A program made the translations under genes and the position numbers. A model generated the notes under the pieces. It saw nothing but the letters and a program-made list of their open reading frames with translations, was not told the DNA's origin and searched no databases. Shown here piece after piece: positions 10,894 through 23,400 of a DNA stretch of 64,000 nt (within the stretch, counting starts at the first letter, position 1; each line of letters begins with the position of its first letter). The DNA comes from Lutraria lutraria. Lineage: Eukaryota > Mollusca > Bivalvia > Venerida > Mactridae. The stretch lies in the NCBI GenBank assembly GCA_964023205.1, contig OZ026842.1, positions 10,633,407 through 10,697,406 on the forward strand, in the 5' to 3' direction.

Positions 10894-13476
10894 TCAGAAA
10901 GCCACAGCTTGCATCATCAACACTTTACTTTCTATGACATCTTTCAACCATTTTTCTCGAAATCTTGATTCACCCGGTCTGAGAATAAAAAGATGAAATA
11001 AATTAATGTCAATATGTTAATTATTATTCATGGATTAATTCATTTAGGCTTTACTATACTAACAATACATGTATACCATTGTAAAATATTTCAAAGAAAA
11101 CAATCAATAGAAACACAATCAAATGATTAATAGTTCTAAATGTAGCCATACTTCAATGAGTCGGCTAAGTTGCACATTTTTTACTGGTATGTAACTTGAA
11201 TAATAAAGAAACTGAAAGTGGTAAATGACTTGAATAAGATGTGATAAGTCAAATTAACCATACAATACCATGGGTTTTGCAGACAATTGAAATATTTCAA
11301 ATACTTGTAAATAACTGACATAATGAAGTGCAATATACATGTAACTTTTTTAAATTCTTACCTGTGAACAAGTCTGTTTGTTTCAAATACATAGTATATA
11401 TCCACAGGATGTGACTGAAATAAAGTGAAGAAATGCTGTCATTAAAAGCATTTGCTACAATGTTAAAATAGAACAATAATACAACCTTCTAAATTATCTC
11501 ATTATGATAGTTTGATTATTGCTTATAGTGTATGCACAATGTAAAATGCATTGATGATAGATAAGGTACTAAAACAATTCTCAAAGCAGACAAACACAAG
11601 GATGCTGTGAAGTTTTTATTTAATTACTAATAAATTAATTGAAGGAACAGTGATATTGACACACTAAGCATTTGGAAGAAACTGAATAGCTATATTCTTC
11701 ACTGCATAAACAATTCAACAAAGATAATTCATTCAAATTTAAATTCAGCTGCTACAAGTATAAAATTAACAAAACGCTCAGAAGTCAAATATAAAAATTG
11801 CTCAAAAGTCATTGACAAACATAAAATACTGGTAGACTATAACTGCTGATTATTTAGAAAAGATGTGCATGATATATTGCAAATAGGAGAAAATGGCTGC
11901 AATGTGAGCAATTATTCTTTTGTCATTTTATTTTTACATTAGTTTGGATAAAAATCATAAAAGCATTGCTAACTTCAATCAATCCTTGTTTGAACCATTG
12001 AGTGAAAAGAAAAGGCTAGTTATCACACTAGGAGACATCTATGGATTCAACTTGCAATCTTTAGTTTGAGTAGTAAACACTGCAGGACAATAAAACATAA
12101 AAAAATACTTATTGAAGAAGTTACAGCAGTATCAACAGTAGCAGACATGTACACAACACAGAAAAAGTTGTAATTATACCTTTGGTTTTATTTTTGAAAC
12201 TTGAAATGTAAAGTAAACACAGGCAGTGGCTCTGGGAATTGGCTTTCTTCGTGTTGGAACACTCCAACGCACACGATATCTGTGTCTTATGTCAAACTCA
12301 TGTTCATCTTGTCCGAGATAGTCAATACAATATAACCAACTGTTGTCATATTTCCAGGTCTGAAATATATAAATTACAGCTTACTTCATGCCAAAAAATT
12401 AAACATCTTTTTTGCATGACATGAAGGTACTTCTTTTCAATGGATAGAAATACAAATATTCATCAAACAAATACATTAAATATTCAAATAGTTTATATTT
12501 AATTGATACTTTCCAACACTATAAGTTTTAGTATTTTAAAACTGGCAATTTCATTTTTATACATTTAGCATTATTATATATATACACAGACTGTACAGTT
12601 AGGAAAATGACTCCAAGATATAACCACAAACAAAAATTCCACCTCTTTAAAACTCACTCCATGCACAAAACCACATAAGAGTGGGGGACAAAACAATCTC
12701 CTTAAGGGGTCACTGGTGTCCCCTTAGAATGGTCAGCAAAGATGCAAGGGGTTTAAACTTGGTTTAGATACTCAGCTTATAAGTTCCCCCAGAAATATTT
12801 GTATAAAACTACATGAATATATAAAAGATAGCACAATCAATAATAAACATATGTAGTGCAACCTCTCCAAAGCAACATTCTTTGGGAATAGCAAACATAT
12901 ATGTTGTTGCTGTGAGGTTGTTGCTCTAGGGAGGTTAAAATTTCAAATAGTTAAATCATGCAGTGGGAAAAAATCTTGCTGTTGTTGAAGCAAGGTTGTT
13001 ACTCAAGAGGGCCACTCTAGGGAGGTTATACTACTGCATATAGGAGAGATCGCTTATTCATATATAAAGTACCCACCGGCAATCTATTGGATGTATGAAC
13101 AAAAGTAATCTACCATTCACCAATAGTTAGCTGGTGGGCACATTTGCATATGAATACCCCTGTATACAAACACAATATCTCCTATAACATTGATCACTAA
13201 GATTAAACGCACCTGCACAAATTCATTGATTTTCTTTTCTGCTGATTCCACTGTAAAGTCCCCAATTGACAACCAAGCAATATTATCAATGACATAATCA
13301 TCTTCACGAATATATGTTGATTCTCTAGACATTTCACTAAATTTTAGAGACTCAAAAGTCTTTTCTTTCTCTGACATAATTGATGCATTTGTTTCAAGTC
13401 TTTTAATGGCTGATTCAATGACATCGTCCACAAGCTTTTTAGCCTGTCCTGCATAAATATCTTCTTCATCACTCAT
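10894..13476 (-). CDS. AKAP14: A-kinase anchor protein 14 (AKAP28) homologue
   Basis: Four coding exons on the minus strand, complement(13213-13476, 12180-12359, 11362-11414, 10894-10978), give 264+180+53+85 nt, that is 193 aa plus stop. All junctions are GT..AG and in frame. Human AKAP14 is about the same length (197 aa, from memory). AKAP14 tethers PKA through its RII subunits in the ciliary axoneme. Residues 12-28 form an amphipathic helix with hydrophobic spacing L15, V16, V19, I20, A23, I24, L27, which is the RII-binding pattern and aligns with the human helix. Other matches are IAWLSIGDFTVESAEKKI (exon 1), YRVRWS and ACVYFTFQVSKIKPK (exon 2), VFETNRLVHRPGESRFREKW (exons 3-4) and a truncated C-terminus. 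The bases just before the ATG (ttttttcag) look like an acceptor, so a noncoding 5' exon is likely. It is head-to-head with CDC16. The identity is my alignment from memory, but the match runs through all four exons. Confidence 0.88.
12854..13037. mobile_element. Mariner-like MITE family A, copy 1 (AKAP14 intron 1)
   Basis: Ends tagtgcaacctctccaaagc and gggaggttatactactgca. The interior repeats the theme gttgttgctctagggaggtt. Further copies are at 16333-16499, 18122-18309, 50624-50787 and 51700-51878. The ends are CAGT...ACTG flanked by TA, as in Tc1/mariner MITEs. Confidence 0.65.
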
Positions 13477-14408
13477 TTTGCTCCTCAGTTATAATTTGCT
13501 GAAAAAAACACAAACCGCTCTATCAATTAAGGCCAGTAGTTCTAACCAACAATAAACTTAAGTTATTTGTATTGTAATGTATCTGTTATAATATTGTTAA
13601 TTTATTTTATACTGACAAATAAGAAACATTTTACTTCATGTATTGACGACTCCGAATAAAGATGAGCATTAAGCTAAGCATTCTAACTTTTTTATATCAA
13701 ACATAAACGGGTATAGTTTTAGTAGTCAACTTAACAAACTTGTCTGTAATGCTATTGCAGTCAACAGTTTTATTTTTAGTACATTGTATTCATTTTCATA
13801 TTCTCAGTGTCTTCGATGCTCAAGAGTGAGCCCCTATCTTACTGGGAAGAATATGAATACCAGTCAAGAAGCATTCAATTTCAGGATTAAAACCATTACA
13901 AGGCACTCTGACAACCTAGTACACAGTACTGTACTGAAGCAAATCAATAAACTGCAGTATCTTAAAAGCATCGGTTGAACAGACATGGCGACAGTTTACG
14001 AGCAATGAAAAAAAACATCTAAAAAATTTGTGAAAGTACCAAACCATGAAAAGGTACAGTTCATTCAGAATATATGACAGTTTTAGATAATAAAAGTCAG
14101 GAATAAAGGTTTATATTTACTGCATGCGAATGAAATTACCGATTGACTCTATGAAAAGGAGAAAACATTAATTATACGCCGTTGATTATTATTCTGATCC
14201 TACGTCCACCATATTGTGTACTATTGTAACCATGACCATTTCAGTATCAGGAACCAATCAGAAGTTAGCTAATAAATACCGCTTGAGATTGTTTCCCCCG
14301 TTCAGTCTTTATTTTTGTATAAAGCCGGTATACAAGAAATTTTGACCAATCAAATAGCGGTTTACAAATTCTACGAATTCGATTGGATATTGCAAGATCT
14401 AAACAAAC
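13477..14408. promoter_or_regulatory. Divergent promoter region between AKAP14 and CDC16
   Basis: About 0.93 kb separates the two start codons. CCAAT-type boxes occur at about 14252 (accaatcag) and 14344 (gaccaatca), and in inverted form at about 14390 (gattgg), clustered within 170 bp upstream of the CDC16 ATG. A TATA-like tgtataaag lies near 14317. The transcription start sites are not visible. The AKAP14 5' UTR probably contains an intron, so its own start may lie inside this interval. Confidence 0.45.
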
Positions 14409-17400
14409 ATGGCGGGCGAAGGCGATATTATCGAGGCCCTGAATATAACAAATTCAAATTCTTCTTGTAACTTCAATTTATCCAGATTGAGAGAGCGAGT
14501 AAAAGAATATGTCGAAAAGGTAAAACTATTTCCTTGCGCGAAATGGTCATGTGGCAATCGGAAGACGTTTGTTATACCGTCCCGGTCATGTTTAAAATTC
14601 GGTCACCGGTTAGGTTTAAGGTTAGTCATGTCAGGGATGCTACATTCAGGGGTTCTCAATAAGTTTTTGGCCAGCAGGCCCAAAAGCTAGCTAGACTACC
14701 AGGCCAGCTAGGGGGGGGGGGGATGTCCAGGTATTTTCTAGTAATAATTTATAAATTTTTGAGATGCCTAACATTGAAGAGTTGTAAATGACATGATGAC
14801 ATCCAATGCTCAAGAAATGTACCTTGGGCTGTATTCAGCTTTTTAAATCATCAAAAGAGGCCCAGTAAATGTTAGTATAAATATCATACATTTACAGTTT
14901 AAGTGCTTTTTTGTGGTAGAACGACTGACATCAAAAACAGGATGAGTGGATTTCATATGTCACTTGTTCTGGAGGACCCAAAATATTTTTCGAGCCCTAG
15001 CTATATTGGGTACATTATTTTCCTTCCATTACATATTGCATGAAATCACCCGAATTAATGTGACTGGTATACTAAAGTAATTATTGTAAATAAGTTGATA
15101 ACACTAAATTACACACTAGTGACTTTACTTTGTAAAAAATATCAATATCATTATTTTTAGCCACTTTTATTTAATAATTGCTTGTAATTTTCACACAAGT
15201 TTATGTGATTTCAAATTCAAAGATTTCCAAAAATTGGGAACTTGGGGCTTTAGCCTTTCATTTAGTGAAATTCAAGCACGATATTTGGCCAAATTTTGAG
15301 AAGGTAAATTGAGGTTTAAATAGCATTGTATTTTTGTGAATTTCTTGTCTAGAATTGGGAAAAAACAGCCTTTTTGGAATTGGGAAGTCACTGAATTTCA
15401 GCCTCTGTTATAGAAGAAAAAAGCCCTGGATTCTGATTAATATTTACAAAGAGTGTGTGTTTCTGATGTTATCTGATTATAAATTATTTAATCTTCTTTC
15501 AGCATCACTATGACTCAGCTCTGTTTTGGGCAGATAAGCTTGTTTCTCTATCCAATGGTGAGTAATTTTATACTTATACTTTTGATAATTAAGATTAAAC
15601 AGATAGAGATTAAACTTAAAGTCATAAATAGATAACAGTGAATGAAATATTTCATTTTATCATTTTTTTAGCTTTTACAACACTTTAGAGCCCCCATACC
15701 ATTTGCTATAATTTGTATACAGTAGAAATAAATAAATTGTTTTAGTAGCCTTATAAGGTTGACCGTTGAATTCATTCGTGTTGGGCTTCTTTGGGGACTG
15801 TTGAGCTCTTTATAAATATTAGATGCATAATACACATGTACACACAAGTTTATTAAATGCTTCACGACTTCTGAGATAGACATGTATGTGAAAATTTATT
15901 AGAGCTTACAAAAATCTTTCAAAATTAGAATGTACAAATTTGCCTGTTTTGGAAACATTTCATTGATCAATAAATATATCTAGGCAATATTTTCTTCAAA
16001 GAGTTTAATTATCATTCCTTACTTTTAATTTTAAATACAGGTGCAGTGGAAGACGTATATTGGTATGCACAGACCTTATACAGCACTGGACAGTATCATC
16101 GTGCAGCAAACTGTATACTGAACAGAAAACTTCACAAGGTACTGTACATGTCATACCATGTTTTGGTTAAATGTTATGATGTATAATTATGCTGGTCCAA
16201 ACTTATATGTAAATTAGTCATTGTTTACAAGCTACTGGCATACCTGACAGACATTATTATGGTAAATGTCAAAGTTGACTCTTTGTTTATAAATGTGACA
16301 TTTTTTATGACCTTTGAAACTTATTTACTATATACAGTACAACCTCTCCAAAGCAACACTGTTTCTGAGTAACAAAATTGTGTTGCTGTTGAGGGGTTGT
16401 TGAAGTAAAATTCCTACTTAATTTGTGCAATGGGAATATCATGTTGTTGAAGGGTGGTTGTTGCTCAAGAGGGGGCTGCGCTGGTGAGGTTGTACTGTAA
16501 CTTGATTATTTTCATGTAAAATATGATAAAGCCTGTCTGTCAGAAAGTGATTCATCTAATATATATGAATAACTTGTGTCTTTCTATTTGTAGAATCATA
16601 TGTGTTGTAGATATTTAGCTGCTAAATGTCATGTGAGTATTAATTGATCTTTATTGCCAATTATTTATCATCAACAATATAAAATTTGGTGACGTTATGA
16701 TCATTCCTTAATATGTTCAACTAATCAATGAGTATCCTTATTTAAATTCCTTATTAATGTTGACGCAACCAGTACAATTATTATACTCTCATATTAAATT
16801 ATTTTGTAGCAATCTGTTTTTTTTTCTGTTTTTTTTTAATCCTTACGATGATATGATATTATTGTAGACATGATTAATAAATAGTAAACAAATATATTGT
16901 TTTTTTTGTTGACATATATTTCAGTTTGCATGTAAGGAGTTTCAGGAGGCATTGTCTATACTGGATCTAGCCGAGGCTAATATCATACAACCTATCAATA
17001 AGAGGATGTCATTTAATATAAACCAAAGTATAAATGAACCAGAAACTTCCACATCAAATAAAAATGTAATATTTCTTGAATTGTTGACTTAGTATTTCTA
17101 CAATCTTTTTATTTTATTTTATTTCAAATACTAGAATTGATGCAATTAGTCAAATTATACACAGTCATTTCACAGAAATGAAGATTAAGTATAAATTTGA
17201 TGTTGGTTAAGTACAATATTTTGAGTTATTCATGAATTGTATGGAAGTAATTGTTAGAAGTTATATTTCAGTAATTAAATGCTGCTGTATCCATTGTTGT
17301 CACATAGAGCCTTAAACTGGCCTTGTTTGTGGTTATTAGAGAAAAAATCATTTTTATTATTGACCTTAAATTTGTTGACTTACATTAACTTGTAGTTCCT

Positions 17401-20400
17401 ATCAAAAGACTTGCATAGATTTCATTTTATTTTTCTAGATGGAAAGTTCTATGAATGTTCTACGAGGGCAGATCTATGAAGCTATGGATAACAGAACGTT
17501 AGCTATGGAATGTTTTAGATCTGCACTGAGACAAGATGTTTATTGTTTTGAAGCTTTTGACTTGCTGGTAAATCATCACATGTTGTCTGCACAAGAAGGT
17601 AATTAATTAATCCTCTCTTTTGCTGCAATTTCTCTCAATTTTAGGGGTGACTATAACTTGATCTGCTCTGAGGGGTAATTTTTTAATACTGACTGAATTA
17701 AATATGGAAACAATGTGGTTGAAGGCCTCTTGTTTGACAAAAATGGTCGGCTACATTTGATTTTCAGGATTTTTAATTGGCTCTAATGATACCCCTGCAA
17801 TTTCTTCCAAAAGTTGTAGAGTTAAAGACTGTCCTCTAAGAGACTATGTCCTCTTGACCTGGGCTAGATACATGGTCATGTGTAAAAATATGCAGTACTG
17901 TTGATCATCAGTGTGAAATCGATTTTCATTCAAGACCAGAGAAAAAATAATTGTTTTTATGGTTGCTGAATCGACCCTATGGTTTGGTGCCAAAAAGTTT
18001 TAGTAAAAGATAGAAAAATATCTTTGAGAAATTGAATGAATCATATTTTTTTATAATGATTTTTTTATATTTTACTACAGACATGTATGTCTGATTTAGT
18101 TTCATTTCTGAGTTTACTAAGTACAGTGCAACCTCTCCAGAGTGGCTCTCTCTCTCTCTCTCTTGAGCAATAACCTCCCTTCAACCACAGCATGATTTTT
18201 CCCATTGTACAATTTAATTACCAATTAAACTCTCTAGAACAACAACCTCTCAACAACAGCATGATTTTGCTTCTCCCAAAAGGTGTTGCTTTGGAGAGGT
18301 TGCACTGTATATCTATGTCTGCTGGTATCTAAAAATATGTATTGAATTATCAGCTGTTTGTGGATGAGTTATGTTGTTGTTGATCCTAATATAAACGGGA
18401 AAAAAGCTTAAACACTAAATATTTAATTGGCTTGTTAAAATATTTAAGGAAATTGAATAAGAAATAAATCCTATGTCCCATGATAATAATTGCTTATTAA
18501 CATGATTATCAGTTCTTTGCTGATCTATGATGACTTTATGTTTTTCAGAGAGAGAACTGATAGATAGTTTACCATTTAGTTCACAATGTCCCAGTGATGA
18601 GGAAGATCTAGTGAGATGTCTGTATGAAAATAAATTGAAAAAAGTAAGATTTTTTTTATTAATTAGTGTCAGAAATATGTAATGTTTTGAGTAAGATAAA
18701 CTTGATGTTGTATTCATTTATTAATTCATAAGGCGTACATTATTGATATAAAGATATTCATTTATCAATTGATGTAGCATTCATTAATCAAGTAATAAAG
18801 TATTCATTTCATAAATGAAATCATATGGTATCTTTGAAAACTACAATGGACTTGCCGCACTGGTCGAAAAAATCATCTTGACTTGTTTTGGTTCGCAATT
18901 TTTACTTCTTCAGATGCTGTTAATTGATAGATTTATTAATCTACTTTTCTTTCATTGTCTCCAAATAATGTGAATAATGATAACTGTACTTACAGTATGA
19001 TAGTCCACGAGAAGCCAAACTACCAGAGAGTTTAGTTGTTCTTCAAGACAATCTAGATATAGTTGTCAACCTTGCAGAGAGATATTACTATAATTGTGAT
19101 TTTAGGGAATGTTATAAGCTAACATCAAAGTATGTATCATTATATCTTCAGGTTATGATCATCAACATGACTGTATTTATTTAAATGCTATGTGTTATAT
19201 TTTATTACATTTTGTTGCCTTATGAATCTCTTAAGCGATGTAAATCAAAATAACGCCCGTTAGTATTAGTCATAAAAATCTTATTGTCTTAATTTTTTTG
19301 TGATCATGCCTTGAAAATAAATCGCAATACAAATGTACTACATGTAGTATAATACTTGTATTCAATTTTCAGACAGTCTCATGGGATGAAAAAAATGTTT
19401 TGCATTAACTCACTTAGTTAGTTTTACAAGTATGAAAAAGTAGACCATGTCTTTTCTTTCTTGTAGCTCCGGTCTGTTGGAAATTTATGAGGTACTTTTT
19501 ATGTTTCAGAATATTGAACACAGACCCATATAACAGTAATTGTTTACCTTTACATATAGCAGTGATGGTTGAATTAAAAGAAATAAACAGTAAGTTTTTC
19601 ATTATTAGTATGTTTGTTATTTATGTAGAACTTAAGAATTAAGTGTCACCAGAAGTGAAAAATGAACTTATTGAGACCATAATTATATCATGATAATATA
19701 CTACTCAAAATTTAATGAGGATCACTTATACAACATTTGAATAGTATGTAGTTAATACAAATATATGACATATAGATAATATGCTTCAATGGACATCATT
19801 TGTTTCATTGTTTTGCACAGGCATATGATTCTTAACTGAGCAAAGTTCAATCCAATCTAATCAACAGAAGTATTATGATCATGAAGCAATTACTACAAGC
19901 AATATCCCAAGTGATCTTTATGAAATTTTGAGTATCATATAATGTATAAGTGTGTGTATGCTAAACTGTCCAAGTTCAAAGCTTGATAAAATTTCTTATC
20001 ACTTCATATATTAATAGTAGATGATGAAGCAGCATTAGATTAAATAAATATTCAGATCTATGTTCTGACAAATGGTTAATATAGTACTCTTTGAAAGTTA
20101 ATACCGTACCTGTTAATTAGAATTTGATTGGACATCTTGGTATACCATGCACAATCATTCTTTTATTCAACATTATGAAAGCATAACTACTTTATTTAAT
20201 GATTTCAGGTGTTTTTTATCTGGCACACAAGTTGGTGGATTTATATCCAAACAAACCAGTAAGTATTGTTCTTCAAAATGTTTTTTTGTAAATAAGGTTT
20301 TATACATCATAATTCATTAATATCATTACATTTTTGATAGTTTTAAAAAGTTTGAAGTCTACTCCAGTAATTTTTCTTTTATATGCCATATTTTGTATTG

Positions 20401-23400
20401 AACATCAAAAAGAAGTTGACCATGTCTTACATATCAACCTGTTGTTCTTAGAGTCAACTACTAAATTTGGATTCTTGTGAGGTGTATTTTACTATTTTCA
20501 GGTTGCATGGTTTGCTGTAGGGTGTTACTATTTCTTGATAGAGAAACGAGATCCTGCTAGGAGATTTTTTACGTACGTTGATACTGATAGAATTGTAGGG
20601 TTTAGTTTTATTTAACGGTTTGTGAAGGATTCAGAATGTCATAAAGTATGGTCAAACCTGTTAATAAAGGCCATCCTTGAGAAAGACAAAATATTATGGC
20701 CTCTATTGACAGATGGCCTTTATACAGAGGTCATTTTGTTCTTATCAGTCAGTGACGGTGTTTTAAGTATGGCCTCTATTCATATGGTGGCCTTCATTCA
20801 GAAGTGGGCACTATGACATATTTAAGTGAGAGGTGATTAGAAAGTAGGATTGTATGAATGAATTTATACAGTCACCTGTTACTAAATGTTATATGTTTAA
20901 AAATTTATAGATCTTATTGATCTATATGTGAAACAAATCCTGGTGTTCGAAGCTGTATTATCTAACACTGGTTATCAAATTCTGCTAATTGATTATAATT
21001 CTTAGAAACTACTGTATGAATAATTTTGAATGATATATAATGGTGATTCTGTAACTTAACTTGTAAGTACATGTATTTGTTTTAGTAAAGCCACAGCACT
21101 GGAAAGAACATATGGTCCAGCATGGTTAGCATTTGGTCATTCATTTGCTGAAGGAAATGAACATGATCAAGCTATGGCAGCCTACTTTACTGCAGCACAA
21201 TTAATGAAAGGGTAAGTAGTATATATATAGTCTATTTTCTCCTTCAGAGAAGTAAGGAGGTACATCATAGTTATGTGATGATGGTCATATGTATGTTTTA
21301 TATCATCCATGGATTTAACTCCGTTTTACCAGTACTAACTTGCCCGGACACAAGGAGTGGCAACCTCTCCACAATAATCAACATACATCAAATTTTCACG
21401 GATCAGGTATGGTCTGCCATAACTACATTTTAGCCTGTAACACCAGGTTAGAATGTCGAGGTCACTATACACTGACCCAATGCCGGGACCTTAATATTAT
21501 TAGTGATTATTATGTTAGCTCTTTGTAGATGCAAACTTGTGATAAAAACACTTGCTCTGAAGTAACAAACTAAATTTTTATTATTAAAAACAAATTCTAA
21601 CCTTAATAAACACATACAGTCAAACCTGTGGACAAAGGCCACCATTGAGAAAGACATTGTGGCTTTTAATAACAGGTAGCCTTCATTCGGAGGTCATTTT
21701 GTGTAAAATAATCTATGGAGATTTTAACAGAAAGGTCTTTATTCACAGATGACTTTTATTCAGAGATGGCCGCTAACACAAGTTTGACTGAACATGACTT
21801 TTTAACTGCTCCAGATTTATCCATTCCATTTAAAACATTTAGTTTATTATACCCCCGCAAACGAAGTTTGAGAGGGGGTATATTGGAATCACTCTGTCGG
21901 TCGGTTCGTCCGTCCGTCCGCATAAAGTTTGTGGAGCGAACTACTTCCACATTTTTTTAAGCTATTGCAATGAAACTTGGTATATGTTATCACCATCAAG
22001 TGTAGATATGCAAGCCACAATTTTCATGCCCAGCGATGCACTCAATGCAGAGTTATGTCCCCCTGAACTTAGCCGTATAGTGTACTATTGCAGTATTAGT
22101 GTCAAAGCTGCAGTGGGGGTATTAGTCACCTCTGTGACAGCTCTAGTTTGATACGTATTGAAGGGAGTTATTTTGTCTATTGTAGGTGTCATTTACCTGC
22201 CTTGTATCTAGGATTAGAATATGGATTAACAAACAATCCAAAATTAGCAGAGAAGTTCTTCAGTCAAGCATTGACCATTGCTCCACACGATCCATTTCTT
22301 CTACATGAGATGGGAGTTATTGCTTTCCAAAATGAAGAGTTAGTATGTTTGAAGTAAAATTAGCTCAGTCTGGTTCACCAGATTACTTGCATTTTGCTTC
22401 GTCTTATTTCTAACATCCCTGATATTACATACTTAGACCTAAAATAATAGTTTATTTCTGGTTACACCCTCATTAAAACAGGGTAGGTAGGCTTGGACTT
22501 TTGAAAGTGTGTGGAAAGTGAGGAAGTGGGTGTGCCATTAAGGTCTAAATAAAAAGGCTAGGGTCACGGGGAAAAATTAAGGTCAGTCGGCTAACTAGAA
22601 ACGAAATTTTTTTTTTACACCTTAAGAGTATTTCTACAAGAATTTATTATTCTTGTGTCTATCTTGAATTTCGATTATTCATTTTGTAAACTTCTACAGA
22701 CACCATGGTATTTTCCAATGATTGTTGATATTGTGGACTATTTTAAATCCAATATATATTCTATGTTGTATATTTCATTGTTCTTTATGTCTACATCAAA
22801 TGCTAATCAAATGTTTTTGCTTGTTAGGTGGGTTGTAGCTGAAAACTATTTCAAGGATGCATTGAGACGTATACAGGCATCTGATGGACATAAAAATATA
22901 GCAGAGAAATGGGAACCTTTATTAAGTAACCTAGGTCACACATGTCGGAAGCTAAAGTGAGATTTTCTTGTTTTATTATTGCTGGCTAACCAATCAGTTA
23001 TTGTAATGTTTTATGATCATTATTACTATTAAAGTAAACAGTGTTGATTATTAGTCATCATTTGATGATATTTATAGTATTAACAAATACATAAGCTTTT
23101 AGTGACTATAATTATACTTCTAGCATAAAAACAGAGTAAAAGATGTTATTGTTTTTATGCTATTTGTCACTTGTTCGTCATATCGGAAAAGTAAATATTA
23201 CCACAGACAAGCACATTTTTCACCTTAGAAGTAATGTGAAATAAGGATTTTACAACAAAAGCTTCAGTCGTCCACTGTTTATTTACGAAATGCCTTAATA
23301 TTCACTTTATTTGTTATTAGCTTCATTGTTGCACAATCGTGAAATAATTATGAACAAGAATTCATTGAAATCTCTTAAAAAATATTAACTTTTATTATCA

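Noticed and set aside
13784..13978. 64-codon ORF in the AKAP14-CDC16 interval
   Set aside because: No homologue and no splice or start context. Position in a divergent promoter region argues against coding.
21715..21960. 81-codon ORF in CDC16 intron 12
   Set aside because: It spans the end of a family B MITE and the start of another dispersed repeat; no coding signal.
22655..22960. 101-codon ORF starting in a CDC16 intron
   Set aside because: Only its last part (22828-22956) is coding, as CDC16 exon 14. The upstream part is intron, ending in a clear ttgttag acceptor.
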